A DNA stretch of 64,000 nt from Lunularia cruciata (taxonomy: Eukaryota > Streptophyta > Marchantiopsida > Lunulariales > Lunulariaceae), in assembly GCA_948567375.1 (NCBI GenBank), contig OX419762.1, positions 26,045,465-26,109,464 on the forward strand, read 5' to 3'. The translations under genes were made by a program, and so were the position numbers. How positions within the stretch are numbered: the first letter of the stretch is position 1; each line of letters opens with the position of its first letter. The notes beneath the pieces are model-generated. The model ran no database searches. It was not told the origin of the DNA and worked only from the letters and a program-made list of their open reading frames with translations. This document shows, piece after piece, positions 34,153 to 46,117 of this stretch.

Positions 34153-34435
34153 AGTGCCATCTTTGGGAGAATCTGAAACATCACAATCAAGATTTATTTG
34201 GACAGAATTTGCTATGTTGTGATTATGAGGGTGTGAATTTGTGACAAGTTGTTAAGATTGCATGCTTGTTACTCTCTTCTGAGTGCAATTTCTACTCGAG
34301 AGACTTAAGAAGGACTTAAGAAGAACCACATTGTTGATAGTTGCTTTGTATTTGACCAATTCTAAATTGTATCTATACAGGAACAAACTTAACTTACCTA
34401 ATTACCACAAAACTGATATTTGTTGGGTTGTCATA

Positions 34436-35696
34436 GAGCTCCTCATATGGAAAGGAATCATCCACTGGCTCATCTCCATCATGATCATAAGCCCTAGATA
34501 AAAAATCAGCATTTGCATGTTTCTTTCTTGGCCTATCTTCAATGGTGTAGTCATACTCAGACAGGAGTATCATCCACCTTGCTAGCCTCCCTTCCACATT
34601 AGGCTTGTTGAAGATGTACTTCAAAGCCTTGTGATCCCTAACAATTGTGGCTTTCCTTCCAATCAAGTAGTGTCTAAACTTCTTGAGACCAAAGATCACT
34701 GCCAACCCTTCTCTCTATGACAGAGTAGTTCTTTTTTGTTGAAACCATTTGCCTTCTAGCATAAGCTATTGGACGATCATGCCCATCTTGGTCTAATTGA
34801 CTAAGAGTGCATCCTATAGCTACATTAGAAGCATCAATGTAGAGGATGAAAGGCTTACTCCAATTAGGTTTAGCAAGAATTGGAGCTACAACAAGGGATT
34901 GCTTGAGCTCCTCAAAAGCTTTGAGAGCCTCCTTGTCTTCCAAAATCACCATGTAATCTACACCCTTCTTCATGTAGATGGTCAATGCATAAGCCTTGTT
35001 GGAAAATGAGAAGATGAACCTCCTATAGAATCCAACCATCCCCAAGAATTGGTGTAACTTTGTCAAGCTTGAAGGGAATATAAGGTCTTAGATTTTCCTC
35101 ACCTTCTTGGGATCAACTGCTATTCCATCCTTGGTGATGATGTGCCCCAAAAGTATACCTTTTTCACATCCAAAAATGCACTTCTCTAGGTTGAGTGATG
35201 CATTTGCCTCATCTAAGCATTGCCAGACCTTGATTAGGTACTCAAAGTGCTCCTCCTTGCTCCCATAGACACAAAAGTCATCAATGAAGTCTCTCACAAA
35301 TTTCCCAATGAAAGGTTCAATACCTTGTTCATGAACTGTTGAAATGTGGCTAGAGCATTGCAAAGCCCAAAAGGCATGACCTTAAAAGCATAAGTCCCCC
35401 AAGGTGTGGTGAATGTGGTGAGTTGTTGATGCTCTGGTGTAATCTTGATTTGGTTATACCCACTATAACCATCTCCAAAATTGTATCTCTTATGACTTAC
35501 AACCTCCTCCAAGATCTCATCAATGAATGGCAAAGGGTAAAAGTTCTTCTTAGTAACACATTAAGCTTCTTGTAATCCACACATACCCCGAGCTTGCCAT
35601 TCTTTTTCTTCTCAATCACAATGGGAGACACCCATTTCAAAATTCTCCACTTCAAAGATAAATCTTGCATCCTTTAGCTTATCAATCTCCTCCTTC
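34436..35696 (-). pseudogene. Element C RT (C-terminal part) and RNase H
   Basis: RT: YNFGDGYSGYNQIKI, YAFKVMPFGLCNALATFQQFMN, catalytic FIDDFCVYG (35262-35288 on minus), LEKCIFGCEKGILLGHII, KLHQFLGMVGFYRRFIFSF. RNase H: FILYIDASNVAIGCTL (Asp kept), then KKFRHYLIGRKATIVRDHKALKY and NADFLSRAYD. Several frameshifts (35066/35088, 35294-35363, 35533). The N-terminal part of the RT is on the other side of B2. Confidence 0.85.
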
Positions 35697-35701
35697 ACAA
35701 C

Positions 35702-38700
35702 TGTGACAACCCTGCAAATATCACTTTTGCAGTAATTGGGTAAGTAAAGTTTGTTCCCGTAGAGATATGATTCAAAATTGGTCAAATACAAAGTCAAACA
35801 ATAACATGTAGTTCTTCTTGGTTGCATCTTTAATCTCTTAGGTAGATACTACACCCAGAAGAGAGTAACAAGCTCACAATCTTGACAACTTGTTACGAAT
35901 ATACACACACATAATCACAACATAGCAAATTCTATCCAAACAACTCTTGATTGTGATGATTCAGATTCTCCCGACGACGGCACTTCACTACGAAGAACAA
36001 TTTCACCTCAGAATTTTGTTCTACCTCTCCACTAAAGGCACAACTTCCTTGATAGAAATTGCTTCACATCAACTTCGTGCTGCACTCACAAATGCAGAAT
36101 ACTACCAACACTATAATTCCTCTCAAAACTGTCAAGGCATTGCTCTGATGCACTTCACTCAAGATCAAACACACAGAATGAAGATCAAGGCTGCAGGATC
36201 CAACATCCATAGACACACTAACTTGCACTTTGAAATTCTCTACACACTCACAAACACAAACACAAAGTTGACAATCAGAATTAAGCTCAAGCGAGGAGCA
36301 CTGAAAACCAACACTTAACTTTATCTATCTTCAGAAATATGAATACTGAACAACATAGGACTGCGAATGGTCCCCTTAAATGCTGAAGCAAACAATAGTT
36401 CTTCCTACTTATGCACCGCTTCCTAACATCTCTTCCTACATGCAGATCCAAACTGACAATCTATCTCTTCATATCTGCCTCTTCCTATTTCAAAACTGTT
36501 TCTACTCCGATCCGATGTCTACCTCATCATTGGCTTTCAAACCCGATGAATCTTCCTACTACTTCTCCTTCTTTGAGTATATCTACAACTACTAATTCCT
36601 TCACTACTTCTACTACTTCTTCACTAGGAACTACAATTGCACTAAGGAGTGACTTATCTAACTCTTTATCTCCTGATCCACTCCTCTCTAATGTCTCCAA
36701 TAACAAGTCTGATGACACTTGTATTTTGATTTCTGCAACATCGGACTTCCTCTCCCCTGTCACACTACTCCTAATTCTCTCTAACTCTAAATTGACTAAA
36801 CCTAGTCTTAGATTGATGTTGTCTCCTACTTCTAACATCTTCCAATCTACTCTCTCCCTCAATCAGATCAGCAAAGTATTCATATCTACATCTTTAACTC
36901 TCCTCTTCCGAGTTTCCTCTACAAACAACTTTAGCTCATATAAACATGCTTCTTCCAATCTCCCTTCAGCCTCAGTGCATAGCATAGCTCTCAATTTTCC
37001 TGCTACGTCTCCCACCGATTCCAACTCATAACCTCGCGATCGCTCTGCCTTCAGCTCTTCACAATACATCTTCAACTCGTCTTCATACTCAGCAATGAGC
37101 ATCTTCTTCTCCTCCACATACTATGAACTTCATTGCTCCACACTTTGTACCAGCTCACGCAATCTTTCTTCTTCTTCATGCCTAATTGCTAACTCTCTCT
37201 GCCATGCTTGATCCTTCCCGGCTGCACTCTTCTTCAAGCTGTCCAACTCCTGCTCCGTTATCACTGCCGTTGCCTTCAAATGAATATTCTTGATGCGCAT
37301 ATCACTCACTTCCTCCTTCATTTTGCTCAGCAACATCGCTTGCTCCTTCAATTCCCCCGCTTGCTTCTGCAGTTCTTTCCCTCTTGACTCACAACTCTCT
37401 TGTAACATCTCGAAAGTCTTCTTCTTCAAGGTTTCATCCCTCCAAAGTTCTTCAATTTCTTCATTTCTTTGGACTTCTCGCTCCTACAACCCCTTCACTT
37501 CACTCAACAGATACTTCACCACCTACAACTCATTCGTCATCTTTCTACGATCTTGGGGAATTACTTTCTGATACTCCTTCAATAGTTCCAACAATGGTGT
37601 GACAACCTTTGTTAGATATGGTATCCCACCAAAGTTCTCTTTGTCTTCATACTTCAGCTCCTGCATTGGCTCCTTCTGCTGAAGTTGCAATCTTTAAATC
37701 TTCAGAGATACTGCTTATGAGCTCTCTTCTTCTTTGCCCTGTAGGATACTCCTTCTTTTTCTCTGGCCTTTGCTTGTCTACCACCAAGGCTACGCAATGA
37801 TTCATTGTTCTAGGTACTCTGTCAATCATTGCATGACAAGCTTCACTAACTCCAACTGCTTGCTGAACCTCAGGTTCTCCCTCACTCTCACTTCCAGACT
37901 CCTCACTTTGTAAGGTGAGTTCATCCTCTTCTGATTCCTCTCCTTGCGACTCTGTTTCTTCTTCAGACTCTGATTCTGATGATGCTTCTCTCACCATCTT
38001 CTTACTCTGCAAAACCAGTCTTTGAGTCTTCCTTTGAGCTGGAGGCAACTTTGCTTCTTCGGGTTTATTGTGCTTCTTCTTCTTTGGACTTGTAACTTCT
38101 TCCATCTTCCATTGTCCCGTCTTCAAGAAGTGATGATCATTGGCTTGCATGTGTGTCATATATTGTTGCTCTTCTTCATCCGCTTCCCGTCTTAAATCAG
38201 GATGGTAATGTGACACCATGCAATGCCTCTCCTCTACTGTTAGCAAATTCAACCCAAAGTAGAAATGTGCTACAAATAGTGCAAAACAATGTAAAGGCAA
38301 ACTTGTGCTCCAATTGATCACCATCTGCCTCGTTTGGTGGTGAAAACACTTTGCCCAATTCACCTTCACCCCTGCAAACATCTAGTGGAAGAAGACTGCT
38401 TGTTGCATGTTCACATAAGTTTTCTGTTCTGGTTTGAACATGGCCATAATTGTCCCCACAATACTTCTTCTAATTGGGTCCCGATAGGATTCCACCTTGT
38501 GGTTACAAGGTGGAGTCCCCCAACTCCCATTTGTTGTTCTTGGAGCAAAGAAAGAATTTTGGATTTCCACCGTTTCTTCTGCAGCATCACACTTTTGATA
38601 GAAGGTGATCCTTGTTGGTTCTCTTGCTTCCTTCCCCAACACTAACCTCCAATCCGACTCAGTCCATTGAGCCGGATTCCCTCTCTTCCCTTTGACTTCG

Positions 38701-39446
38701 GGGCCCTCCTCACAATTACTAGCAGTTATCTATGCCATCACTCTTGGGAAACTGAAATTCCAGTTCCATGCTAAAAATGTAATACAAAGTGTATTCAAGA
38801 CTTCAGTTCTGGCTACCACATCTAACCTACGAATTGTGAAACTTCACACCGCTAGAGCATTTGTGACTTTCTTTGCCATGATATGCTCTCTTGTTCTTTG
38901 GCACTAAAAGACTATGCCTTCTCTTGGATGAGACACTCTAACCCCTTCTAGATTTTGGAAAATTGCACTCTCAATTGGCTTCCTGACATGCATTACTGCA
39001 GGATGACTACTCAGAGGAATTGGAAATTTACTTGGCATATTCAACTTGTCCCTGCGCAATCACAATTTTTTATTACTCTGAATTGCACTCATTCTTTAGT
39101 CAATTTCAAATTTGACTTCCCCTCTTTTGCGTGTTGTTGTCCTGTCACTATCAAGACATGCTTCTTCTACCTCTACCGTTTCTTGAAGTGTACTTTCTTG
39201 CCACGTACCAAGGTTGTTAGACGGTCTTCGTATCGCTTGTGCTTTCAAATCTGAAGATGATGCTCTTCAGACTTTTTCCGTTGTACCCCTCTTCTGAGTA
39301 CCTCCATCATCAGATCCAATCTTGCCTTCTTTGGATTTCCTCTGAAGTCACTTTTGTCCATTCCTTCTTTTGCAATTTGGCTTTCCATGTTTACTTCTTC
39401 CCTCAAATGCTAATAAATAGAAAAAAACAAAAAATGTAGGCACCAC
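35702..39446 (-). mobile_element. B2: solo family B LTR
   Basis: 3745 bp. Minus-strand terminus TGTGGTGCCTACA at 39446 and end GGGTTGTCACA at 35702. TSD ACAAC at 35697-35701 and 39447-39451, and the RT frame of C (ISPTIALVV | VKEEIDKLKDARF) resumes across it. No PBS at its end, so it is a solo LTR. This is the cleanest copy of the full-length LTR. Confidence 0.93.
36527..38993 (-). pseudogene. Family B LTR-internal ORF, near-complete copy in B2
   Basis: About 820 codons from an ATG at 38993 to a stop at 36527 (minus). Order: N-terminal region (MHVRKPIESAIF), ITFLAWNWNFSFPRVM, GKRGNPAQWTESDWRLVLG, ITFYQKCDAAEETVEI, MAMFKPEQKTYVNMQQAVFF, GVKVNWAKCF, AHFYFGLNLLTVEERHC, acidic linker (~37860-37990), coiled coil (37130-37430 and 36863-37117), and ERVDRKMLEV-like C-terminal block. 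Only a few stops and frameshifts. Not recognised as gag, pol or env; the basic-to-acidic-to-coiled-coil layout might suit a structural or RNA-binding role, which I cannot show. Confidence 0.55.
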
Positions 39447-39451
39447 AACAA

Positions 39452-39735
39452 CCAAAGCTATTGTTGGGCTAATCCAATGTTGCTTTTGGTGGACTGGTCT
39501 TGCATGTGACTCCACCTCAATCTTGTGCTCCTCCAAGGTGACTTCTTTCATATCCTTATAACTAAAAGCAAACACATGGATAAACTTGTGGAAAATCTCC
39601 TCAAATCTCACCTTCTCTTCCTTGGTAACATTTGGACCATACTTGAGGGTAGATAACCTCCTCTCTATCTCCTCACGTGTCAATGGTGTTTTATCCAGGT
39701 CCTTCAAAACCTTTGGCTTAGTTGCAAAATCCATA
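39452..39735 (-). pseudogene. Element C RT, N-terminal part
   Basis: MDFATKPKVLKDLDKTPLT, then FEEIFHKFIHVFAFSYKDM and EEHKIEVESHARPVHQK, the usual entry to a plant gypsy RT (HxIxxxxxARPVxQ). The frame ends at the B2 insertion (ISPTIALVV) and continues at 35696. Between 39736 and 40143 lies an acidic linker to the protease with no domain. Confidence 0.7.
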
Positions 39736-40143
39736 ACACAAAAGAATACACATCTGAATCAGATTCAGATTCATCCTCCTTTGTGGAAGTCTCCTCTTCC
39801 ATGCTTGTGTCCACACCTAAAGCTCCTTCTTCAAAATCTGATTCCCAATAATCAGAAGATGGTGTGAAATATATATTAATGTGAAGTGTTGGTGGTGTTT
39901 GTCACAAGAATTGTGACTCTATAGTTTGATGGCCCAATCCTCAAGTACCCTTTGTGCCATCAATCAATTGTATGTGTTGCTCTCAACCATGGCCTCCCAA
40001 GAAGTAAGTCATAACTTGAATCCTTCAAGACTTGGAAAGTCATGAGATTTTGAACTCCCATAACTGAAACTACTACCTTATCCATCACCCCTATAGGTCA
40101 AACTTATTGCTTGTTTGCCATGCTCAGCACAAATGTTGAAGGT

Positions 40144-41725
40144 CTAGAGGGTATCATACCCCAACCTCTTCATCAACCTTTTTGACATGGCATTCACTAC
40201 TAATCCTCCATTAACTAATGCATCCTTGATGTCATGACCATTCACTCTCACATTAATCTTGGAGGCATATTCACTAGCCACCCATGGTGTTGGCTTGGTA
40301 TCCAGCACCCCTATTGATACTAGAGCTTTTGCCTTCTTCTTCCTCTTGATCCTTGTAAAACTCAAACCACCTCTAAGCTCCTTTCTCAAAGTAAAATATA
40401 AAGCAATCAGTTGGCCCATTATGATGTTAGCCTTGTGACTACCAACATCCTCCAAGACATTGTAGATCCATTGTTGCTTTGAGATCAAGAAATCCTCTAT
40501 CCCCAACTTCTTCCTTGGAGTCTTTGTTGTTGATGATGTTGAAGTGCTTGTGCGAGTGCTCTTAGTAGGCATAGGAGTATCTTGGCTTGGAGTAAATCCT
40601 TGAGAAGAGTGCACATCCTTTGCAAAATGAGCTCTCTCTTCTCTTGTGCCAAAAGATCCAAATGAAGACCTTTGGAGTTTGAGCACTCTACCATCTCATA
40701 CTTGCTCTCAACCACATCTATGGATGCTATCTCCTTACCTTTGTTTGGATTAAGAGCCACTTGGGTTTCACTACCTTCTTCTTTTTCTCTATTGGCTCCC
40801 TCATAACCCATTCCTCCATGGTAAGTGGAATTTGGGCAATTCTTTTGTATATGGCCTCTTCCTCCACAACCAAAACAATTTCTATCATTGAAATTGTTGG
40901 CTGGTTGCCTCCTCTATATGGATGTTTCCATAACTCCTAGATCCTCTCCCTACATTCTGATCCACCTCTCTCTTCTCCCATAGTTGCACCACATTGATCT
41001 TGAGATTTGCAAGTTGTTCTATGATGGTTTGAAGTATATCCTTTGGTTGAGGTGCAAGAATTGGAGCAACTACTACTTGTGGTGCAACCCTTGCCACCAA
41101 AGTATCAAAAGTTCCACCATACTTGTAACCTTGAGGAGGATGCACAACCTCCTTCACCACCAAATCACTCTCATCTCCTTCCAAACTCTCCTCCATATGA
41201 ATTGCAATCTTGATAGCTTCAACCTTGGAAGAAGGTTTCTCATATCTCACCTTGCTTCTAAATTGTGGTCTCAATCCTCCCACAAAATTCTTGGTGAGCA
41301 TGGCCCCTATGCCAATCATAATAGTCTCTACATCATCCCCACCCTTCCTCAACACTATACAAAATCTGGACTCTAACTTTTCCACTCTTTCCACATAGAC
41401 TCTCACTTTCTCTCCATCACCTTGCTTTAGAAAGGTAACCTCACTCATCAATCTCTCACAAGTCTCATCTAGAAGAAAGTTCTCAATGAGTGTTGAAGTT
41501 AAACTTTCCCAAGACTCTTCTTGCCCATCTCTCCTCTCTCTTTTTTGGTATTCTGACTCATACCATATAAGTGTTGCATCCTCAAAAAAATTTGATAATA
41601 ATGAGGCCCACTCATTTTTCCTCCTCTCATTGTTTCTTATGCAAGCTCTCTTGAAGTCTCTCACAAAGGCCTCCACATCTTTTCCAACTTTGCCAAAGAA
41701 AACCAGAAATTTCCCCATCATAACC
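40144..41725 (-). pseudogene. Element C Gag and protease
   Basis: Gag starts at 41721 (MMGKFLVFFGKVGKDVEAF). Capsid motifs: NEWASLLSNFFEDATLIWY, EESWESLTSTLIENFL, TKNFVGGLRPQFRSKV. A CCHC knuckle, CFGCGGRGHIQKNC, is at about 40840-40881. After a frame change comes the protease region at 40150-40330: INVRVNGHDIKDALVNGG, where the catalytic Asp expected in LxDxG is Asn. The protease is therefore dead in this copy. The leader upstream of 41725 is purine-rich on this strand. Confidence 0.75.
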
Positions 41726-41730
41726 CTTCA

Positions 41731-42120
41731 CTATCTTTCTTTTCTCTCAATTTTTCTTTTTGTCTTTTCTTTTCTTTTCTCTCACTCTATAACTATTAGA
41801 GTATGTACATGACTAACACCATTTGAGAGTAATCCATCCTAGGGAACACAAAAGGTTCAGGTTGCTCCAAGATTTTTGTAGCAATATCAAATCCTAGAGT
41901 GCATATTAATTGAACCCTCATGGATAGTTTATCCATAAGTTGAAAGTTAATATCCCTAACTAATCTTGAGAACTAGCTGATGAAGGTGGTAGTATTTCTA
42001 TAAATATACTAAGACTCTCTCCAAGATCCTTCACCAAAGTCTCCAAAAGTGCTTTTACTCCACTACACTCATGTCCTTTTGGAAGTCCTTCAACTCCACA
42101 AACCTCACACAACTCCTTGT
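41731..42120 (-). other. Leader of element C, no gene
   Basis: On the minus strand a GAGAGAAAAGAAAAGAAAAG purine run (41740-41790) and A+T-rich DNA precede the C gag ATG. I find no PBS and no C LTR here, so the 5' end of C is missing or diverged. Confidence 0.35.
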
Positions 42121-42562
42121 CTAAGATCTTCTCCCTCCCAATCTTGGTGGAGAAGGTCCAACATACAAACCCAGGTCAAGTAATCCTCCCATTTCCCTCA
42201 GTCTCTTGCTCTTAAAGGTCAATAGACATGAACTTGCCTTATGTCCCTTCTCTCCACATAGAAAGCACTTAGACTCACTCTTTCCTCCAAGTGGTGTAGG
42301 GTTTTGGATCTTCTTAACACTCTCTTCAAATTCTATTCTAAACTCTCTTTTCCTCAAATCTACCCTTACAATCACCTCAAACCTTTGGGGAACCTTGCAT
42401 AGTCTCAATTTCTACTCTTGATGACTTTCCATGTTCCCAAGATGAATCTAAACACTCAAACATGCTTTTTGTTGCTCTCAAACTCCTCATGCATGAGATC
42501 TTAACTCTGTAGAATTGACCCTTCCTCACAATGTCACTCAAATCTCTCAACTTGTATTTCAT
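42121..42562 (-). pseudogene. Unplaced fragment with a CCHC zinc knuckle
   Basis: The minus strand encodes KCFLCGEKGHKASSCLLTFKS, a perfect C-x2-C-x4-H-x4-C knuckle, after a charged stretch (EVIVRVDLRKREFRIEFEE). Upstream (42377-42562) is a short open stretch that does not match the other Gags here. It is probably a nucleocapsid remnant of a further retroelement between C and A'. Confidence 0.4.
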
Positions 42563-42629
42563 AGTCCTCTAAAAAATTGCACACAAATCACAACTCTAGG
42601 GCGTCCCTACTTGCATAATTTCAGGTCTT

Positions 42630-42979
42630 TTCATTGAGTCTCTCCAAATCTTGCACCCCAGCAAGGAAATGTCTATTGGAAGGGTCTTCTGGTAACCCTT
42701 GACTGTTGACATTGACAATAACTCAAGATACCGATAGGCCAAGTGTGCCATATGATGTAAAGAGACTCACCTAGTAGTTTCATCTCTCTTCACCTGTAGT
42801 ACCGCAACTAGTCCAGTGCTAATCCTACTCAACAACTCCAATAGACATACTCTCTCTACTGAATACTGCCAAGCAATGAGTGTGGTATCCAGAGGTTTCA
42901 AGGTAATCAACTCTAGAGGCTCATCCTCACACTGGTCTCTTGGTGATACAAGGGCTCCACTCCAAGCCTGTTGCACCAA
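42630..42979 (-). pseudogene. A' DNMT, N-terminal remnant
   Basis: PLDTTLIAWQYSVERVCLLE, then LLSRISTGLVAVLQ, which corresponds to motif I of the A enzyme with FGG changed to LSR, and a deletion removing the segment before the acidic SAM-binding position (VKRDETTR). DNA homology continues to about 42630, well before the catalytic PCQ. It shows that the DNMT already belonged to the family before A and A' separated. Confidence 0.7.
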
Positions 42980-43269
42980 CTAATCTGCATATTGCTGCAA
43001 TGCCACCTCTAAACTCCACAAAGGAACATCCAAGGTGGATAGAACAATCCCACTTGTACTCCAAATTTTAGTGATCTCCTTTGGTATTGGATTATCCTCT
43101 ACATGGGCATTCCCCTCCAATAAGTCATCAGGCCAAGTCATAGAACCACTAAAAGCTGAAACTCAACCCACCATGGTCTCAGATTGTAGTGAGCCAAGAT
43201 TGCCACTACTAAAGCATATTGGTAAGCAACATACTTGTCCCTCACCTGACTACCAACCTAGTCTATTGG

Positions 43270-45740
43270 AGGTTATCTCCTCTCAATAGTCAATATTGAA
43301 ACCCATGGAGTACAACACTGCTCTCCCAACTAACATATCATATGACTCAACCACTATTGCAATAGCCTAAGCTCTTAGCACAGAGCTATCAATTGGATGA
43401 TTGGGCTGAATCTGAATAACAAGCTCTCCACATGTGATGTACTATGTAGAACCACCACCTAGAGATGTTTGGATCTAAAATAGACACCTCTCCATATCAC
43501 TCTTCTGTAACTCCAGACCGACAACTACAGCCTTCTCCAACATAAAGGGTTGTGCACCAAAGTCTAGTAAGACCCTCTGTAGTATATAGACCTTCCATGA
43601 AGGTCCAACCAAACAAAAAATCCCCCTCTTTCCATCCAATAGGACAACCCAAGGTGTAAACCATGCTTGCTCAAAGGCTGATCTAGTTGGCAACTCCTCC
43701 AATCTAGCCGCTATTGCTTGCCATAAACCACTAGTTGTTAAGTGGATCCCATGCTTCCCAACCAAATTAGCTCCACTATCCACCACCTTTGCTCTATTAG
43801 TAGGGACCACGTCATCCCTATTGTCACAAAGCATGGCAGCCAACCAAAACATTGGGGTTGGGTCAACTCCCAATGTACACATGTCACTAGCTGAGAATAA
43901 TAGAAAGTGCATAATCAGCTGAGCCGCCTCCAACATCGTGCCAGACTCAGTCTATGTAGTAGCAATGGCTGACTAGTAGGTAATCCATCATGCATCCCAT
44001 CACCATCTACCACACCTACACTATGACGTCTAGGACCCATGGATGTTGTTTGTAGTGCCTCAAAGAGTGGAAAAGATTGGGGAAGTTTGACTTCTCTACT
44101 TGTTTTTCTCCTCTTTGTGGGCCAAACTCCACTAATGCTCCTCTAAGCTCTAGAGCACGTACTGCACTCCTAGTCACTACGGTAGATGCATCCACTTGTG
44201 TTGCTCCGCACATGAAGTCTAAGATGTCTCTATCACCCGCATATGAGGTGGAAGCCTCAACACCTAAATCTAATCTCCTTTAAGTTATAGCCATGCTAGC
44301 CAGTCTATGCTCAAATAACTCAATCCAAATAGCCATGGTTGTATTAGAAGTAAGGGCAAATACTGCACCCCTACTAGGTGTGGATCCTCTACCACCTTGT
44401 CCTCCATGACCTAGAGCTCTTCTACCACCTGCCATAGCAACTCTACCACTTCATAACCTTGGGTGTGGGTCAAAGCATCAATCATTGGTGTGGCCAGATT
44501 TGTGCCAATGCTTACATTGTCTGTATGTTGGTTGTGATGCACTAGAGGTATTACGTCTACTATTCTAAGTGCATTCTCTTTTATGGTGAGGTCCACCACA
44601 AGTCTAACAAGCAACACTACCACTCAATGGCTATTATTGACCCAAAAATGAAGGTAAGGGTCTACAATAAGCCCTTGACTTCCTCCATAGGATTTGGGCT
44701 ATCCACCCTATCCTTGGAAACCAACATAACATGGTACACTCTACTACACTCTAGAAGAAGTAAAAATTGTGGATGAGGTTTCCCTACCAAATCTAGATGT
44801 CACCACTCTCTCCTCCATCATATTGAGCTCAATATGCTCAGCCAAACCAAAGACCACTACCAAAGTAGGCAAAGTAGCTTGTAACAATGTAACATCATAA
44901 ACTCTACATTGCAACTCCATGTCTAGTATCCCATACCAAACTAGACTGTTTGTGCCTCAATAACTCCTTGAGTAAAACTGATCAGCCATCTCGTGCAAGT
45001 GTATGCCTTGCATAAGCTCTCTCTAGCCTTCCATTGGAACTCTTGCAAGCTCCTTAGCTTGTCAATCCGTACTCCTTGGTAGTTCTGCCTCAAACACTAG
45101 AAGAACTCCACCATGGGATTAAACTGTGATACTACACCACCTCTTGTAGTAGTAACTCTACTCATAGTAGCACCATCTCCAAGAGATCCACCAATGTTAC
45201 TAGAGCTAGAACTCATAGGTACTGCCCATCTACCCCTAGAAATTGAGCCTAAAGTAATGGAGATATAGTTTGGAGACCAATATTATCTCCATAGCTCAAT
45301 CTCTTCCAAGTGAGCTCTCTTGAACTCATGGTATTCATCCATTAGTGGACCCTCCAAGTGCTGAAATAACCCCTTCCATGCCATGAAGGGTGTGAACAAA
45401 TTTGGGTTCCACATTTGCTGCATTTACACCAACTATCAAACTTTGGATGAAGTCATCTAACTCAATGGTATCCACTATACTAGAGTAGCACTTGGGGCTT
45501 TTGGAGGCCCCATAAATCTTTTCCATGTCCCACAACAACAATGCGGACATACCAAGTGCACACTTAATTGAATCAGCTCTTGCATCAAACTCCAACTTAT
45601 TGTCAATCTCCTCCCTCATTGGGACCTAAGATACAAGCTGATATCAAGCACCACTCTGAGTAAACCATTTGCATACTATAGTGCTCTCTTCTCCAAAATC
45701 CCCAAAAAACTTTGTCATGACAAAGTAACCAAGAACTATA
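43270..45740 (-). pseudogene. A' Gag and protease remnants
   Basis: Pieces in shifting frames. MTKFFGD-like start near 45725; MREEIDNKLEFDARADSIK (45619 down); CGATQVDASTVVTRSAVRA (44213 down); LIMHFLLFSASDMCTLGVD (43936 down); then RVLLDFGAQPFMLEKAVV, where the protease DSGA is DFGA. The zinc knuckles are degraded (44410-44620). Useful as an independent witness of the ancestral Gag start and order. Confidence 0.65.
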
Positions 45741-46117
45741 ACCCGCAACTAGAACCACCAAAAGTATCCCACTACAAATCACCACCACCTTCAAGTGCCA
45801 ATACCACCAACTGAACATCACCAACTAATGTAGCTCTAACTACAACCACTACACTAGAGGAAAGAACAACCTATAACATGTCATCATCATGAATGTGCAT
45901 GTTATCACTTCTTGCATCACCAAAGAGAAACATAGGTAATCTGATTGGTCATCACTCCAGCCTCACTACCAAGAGCACACCAAAGCACTAATGCTCAAAA
46001 GTCAAGGCACCTCACACAAACATGGTGCATAAACAAGAAGTAAAGAATGGAGGTGGTCCAATCACAAGAAATCTAAACAAAAACCCTCCATCTCATAAAT
46101 CAACACTAGACTGACTC

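Larger units (their letters stand above)
20738..34435 (+). mobile_element. Element B1: full family B gypsy element
   Basis: Complete structure: 5' LTR 20738-23791, PBS, gag, protease, RT, RNase H, integrase, PPT at 29921-29934, 3' LTR 29935-34435, flanked by GAGCT TSDs. The PBS and lack of a chromodomain suggest the Athila/Tat side of gypsy, as an inference. The internal region is ~6.1 kb. The 3' LTR holds a solo F LTR; without it that LTR is ~3.75 kb, while the 5' LTR is ~3.05 kb because of a ~0.7-kb deletion in the LTR ORF. Confidence 0.92.
29935..34435 (+). repeat. 3' LTR of B1 (with nested F solo LTR)
   Basis: Starts TATGGTACCCACATTTTT and ends GGGTTGTCATA, followed by TSD GAGCT. Without the F LTR at 33412-34152 and its 5-bp TSD, the length is about 3.75 kb, the same as B2 and B3. 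Holds the LTR ORF 30389-32893 and the TATA-like motif TATTTAG at 33011. Confidence 0.88.
18888..41730 (-). mobile_element. Element C: gypsy retrotransposon interrupted by B1 and B2
   Basis: Reading right to left: Gag with CCHC knuckle, protease, RT, RNase H, integrase, LTR. B1 (20738-34435, TSD GAGCT) sits between RNase H and integrase, and solo LTR B2 (35702-39446, TSD ACAAC) sits in the RT. Removing both gives a continuous gag-pol order. The 5' LTR of C is not found; the sequence beyond 41730 is a pyrimidine-rich (purine-rich on minus) leader and then unrelated fragments. No chromodomain is visible. Confidence 0.75.

Noticed and set aside
35702..39446. The coiled-coil ORF as a host structural gene
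   Set aside because: It recurs at least seven times here, always inside LTRs bounded by TG...CA, with TSDs in B2, so it belongs to a repeat.
41740..41800. Pyrimidine-rich run as a functional microsatellite or terminator
   Set aside because: It is the leader of element C read on the other strand and shows no perfect repeat unit of note.
44077..44283. Plus-strand open stretches opposite A' and other pseudogenes
   Set aside because: They are antisense shadows of the minus-strand gag and have no independent motifs.
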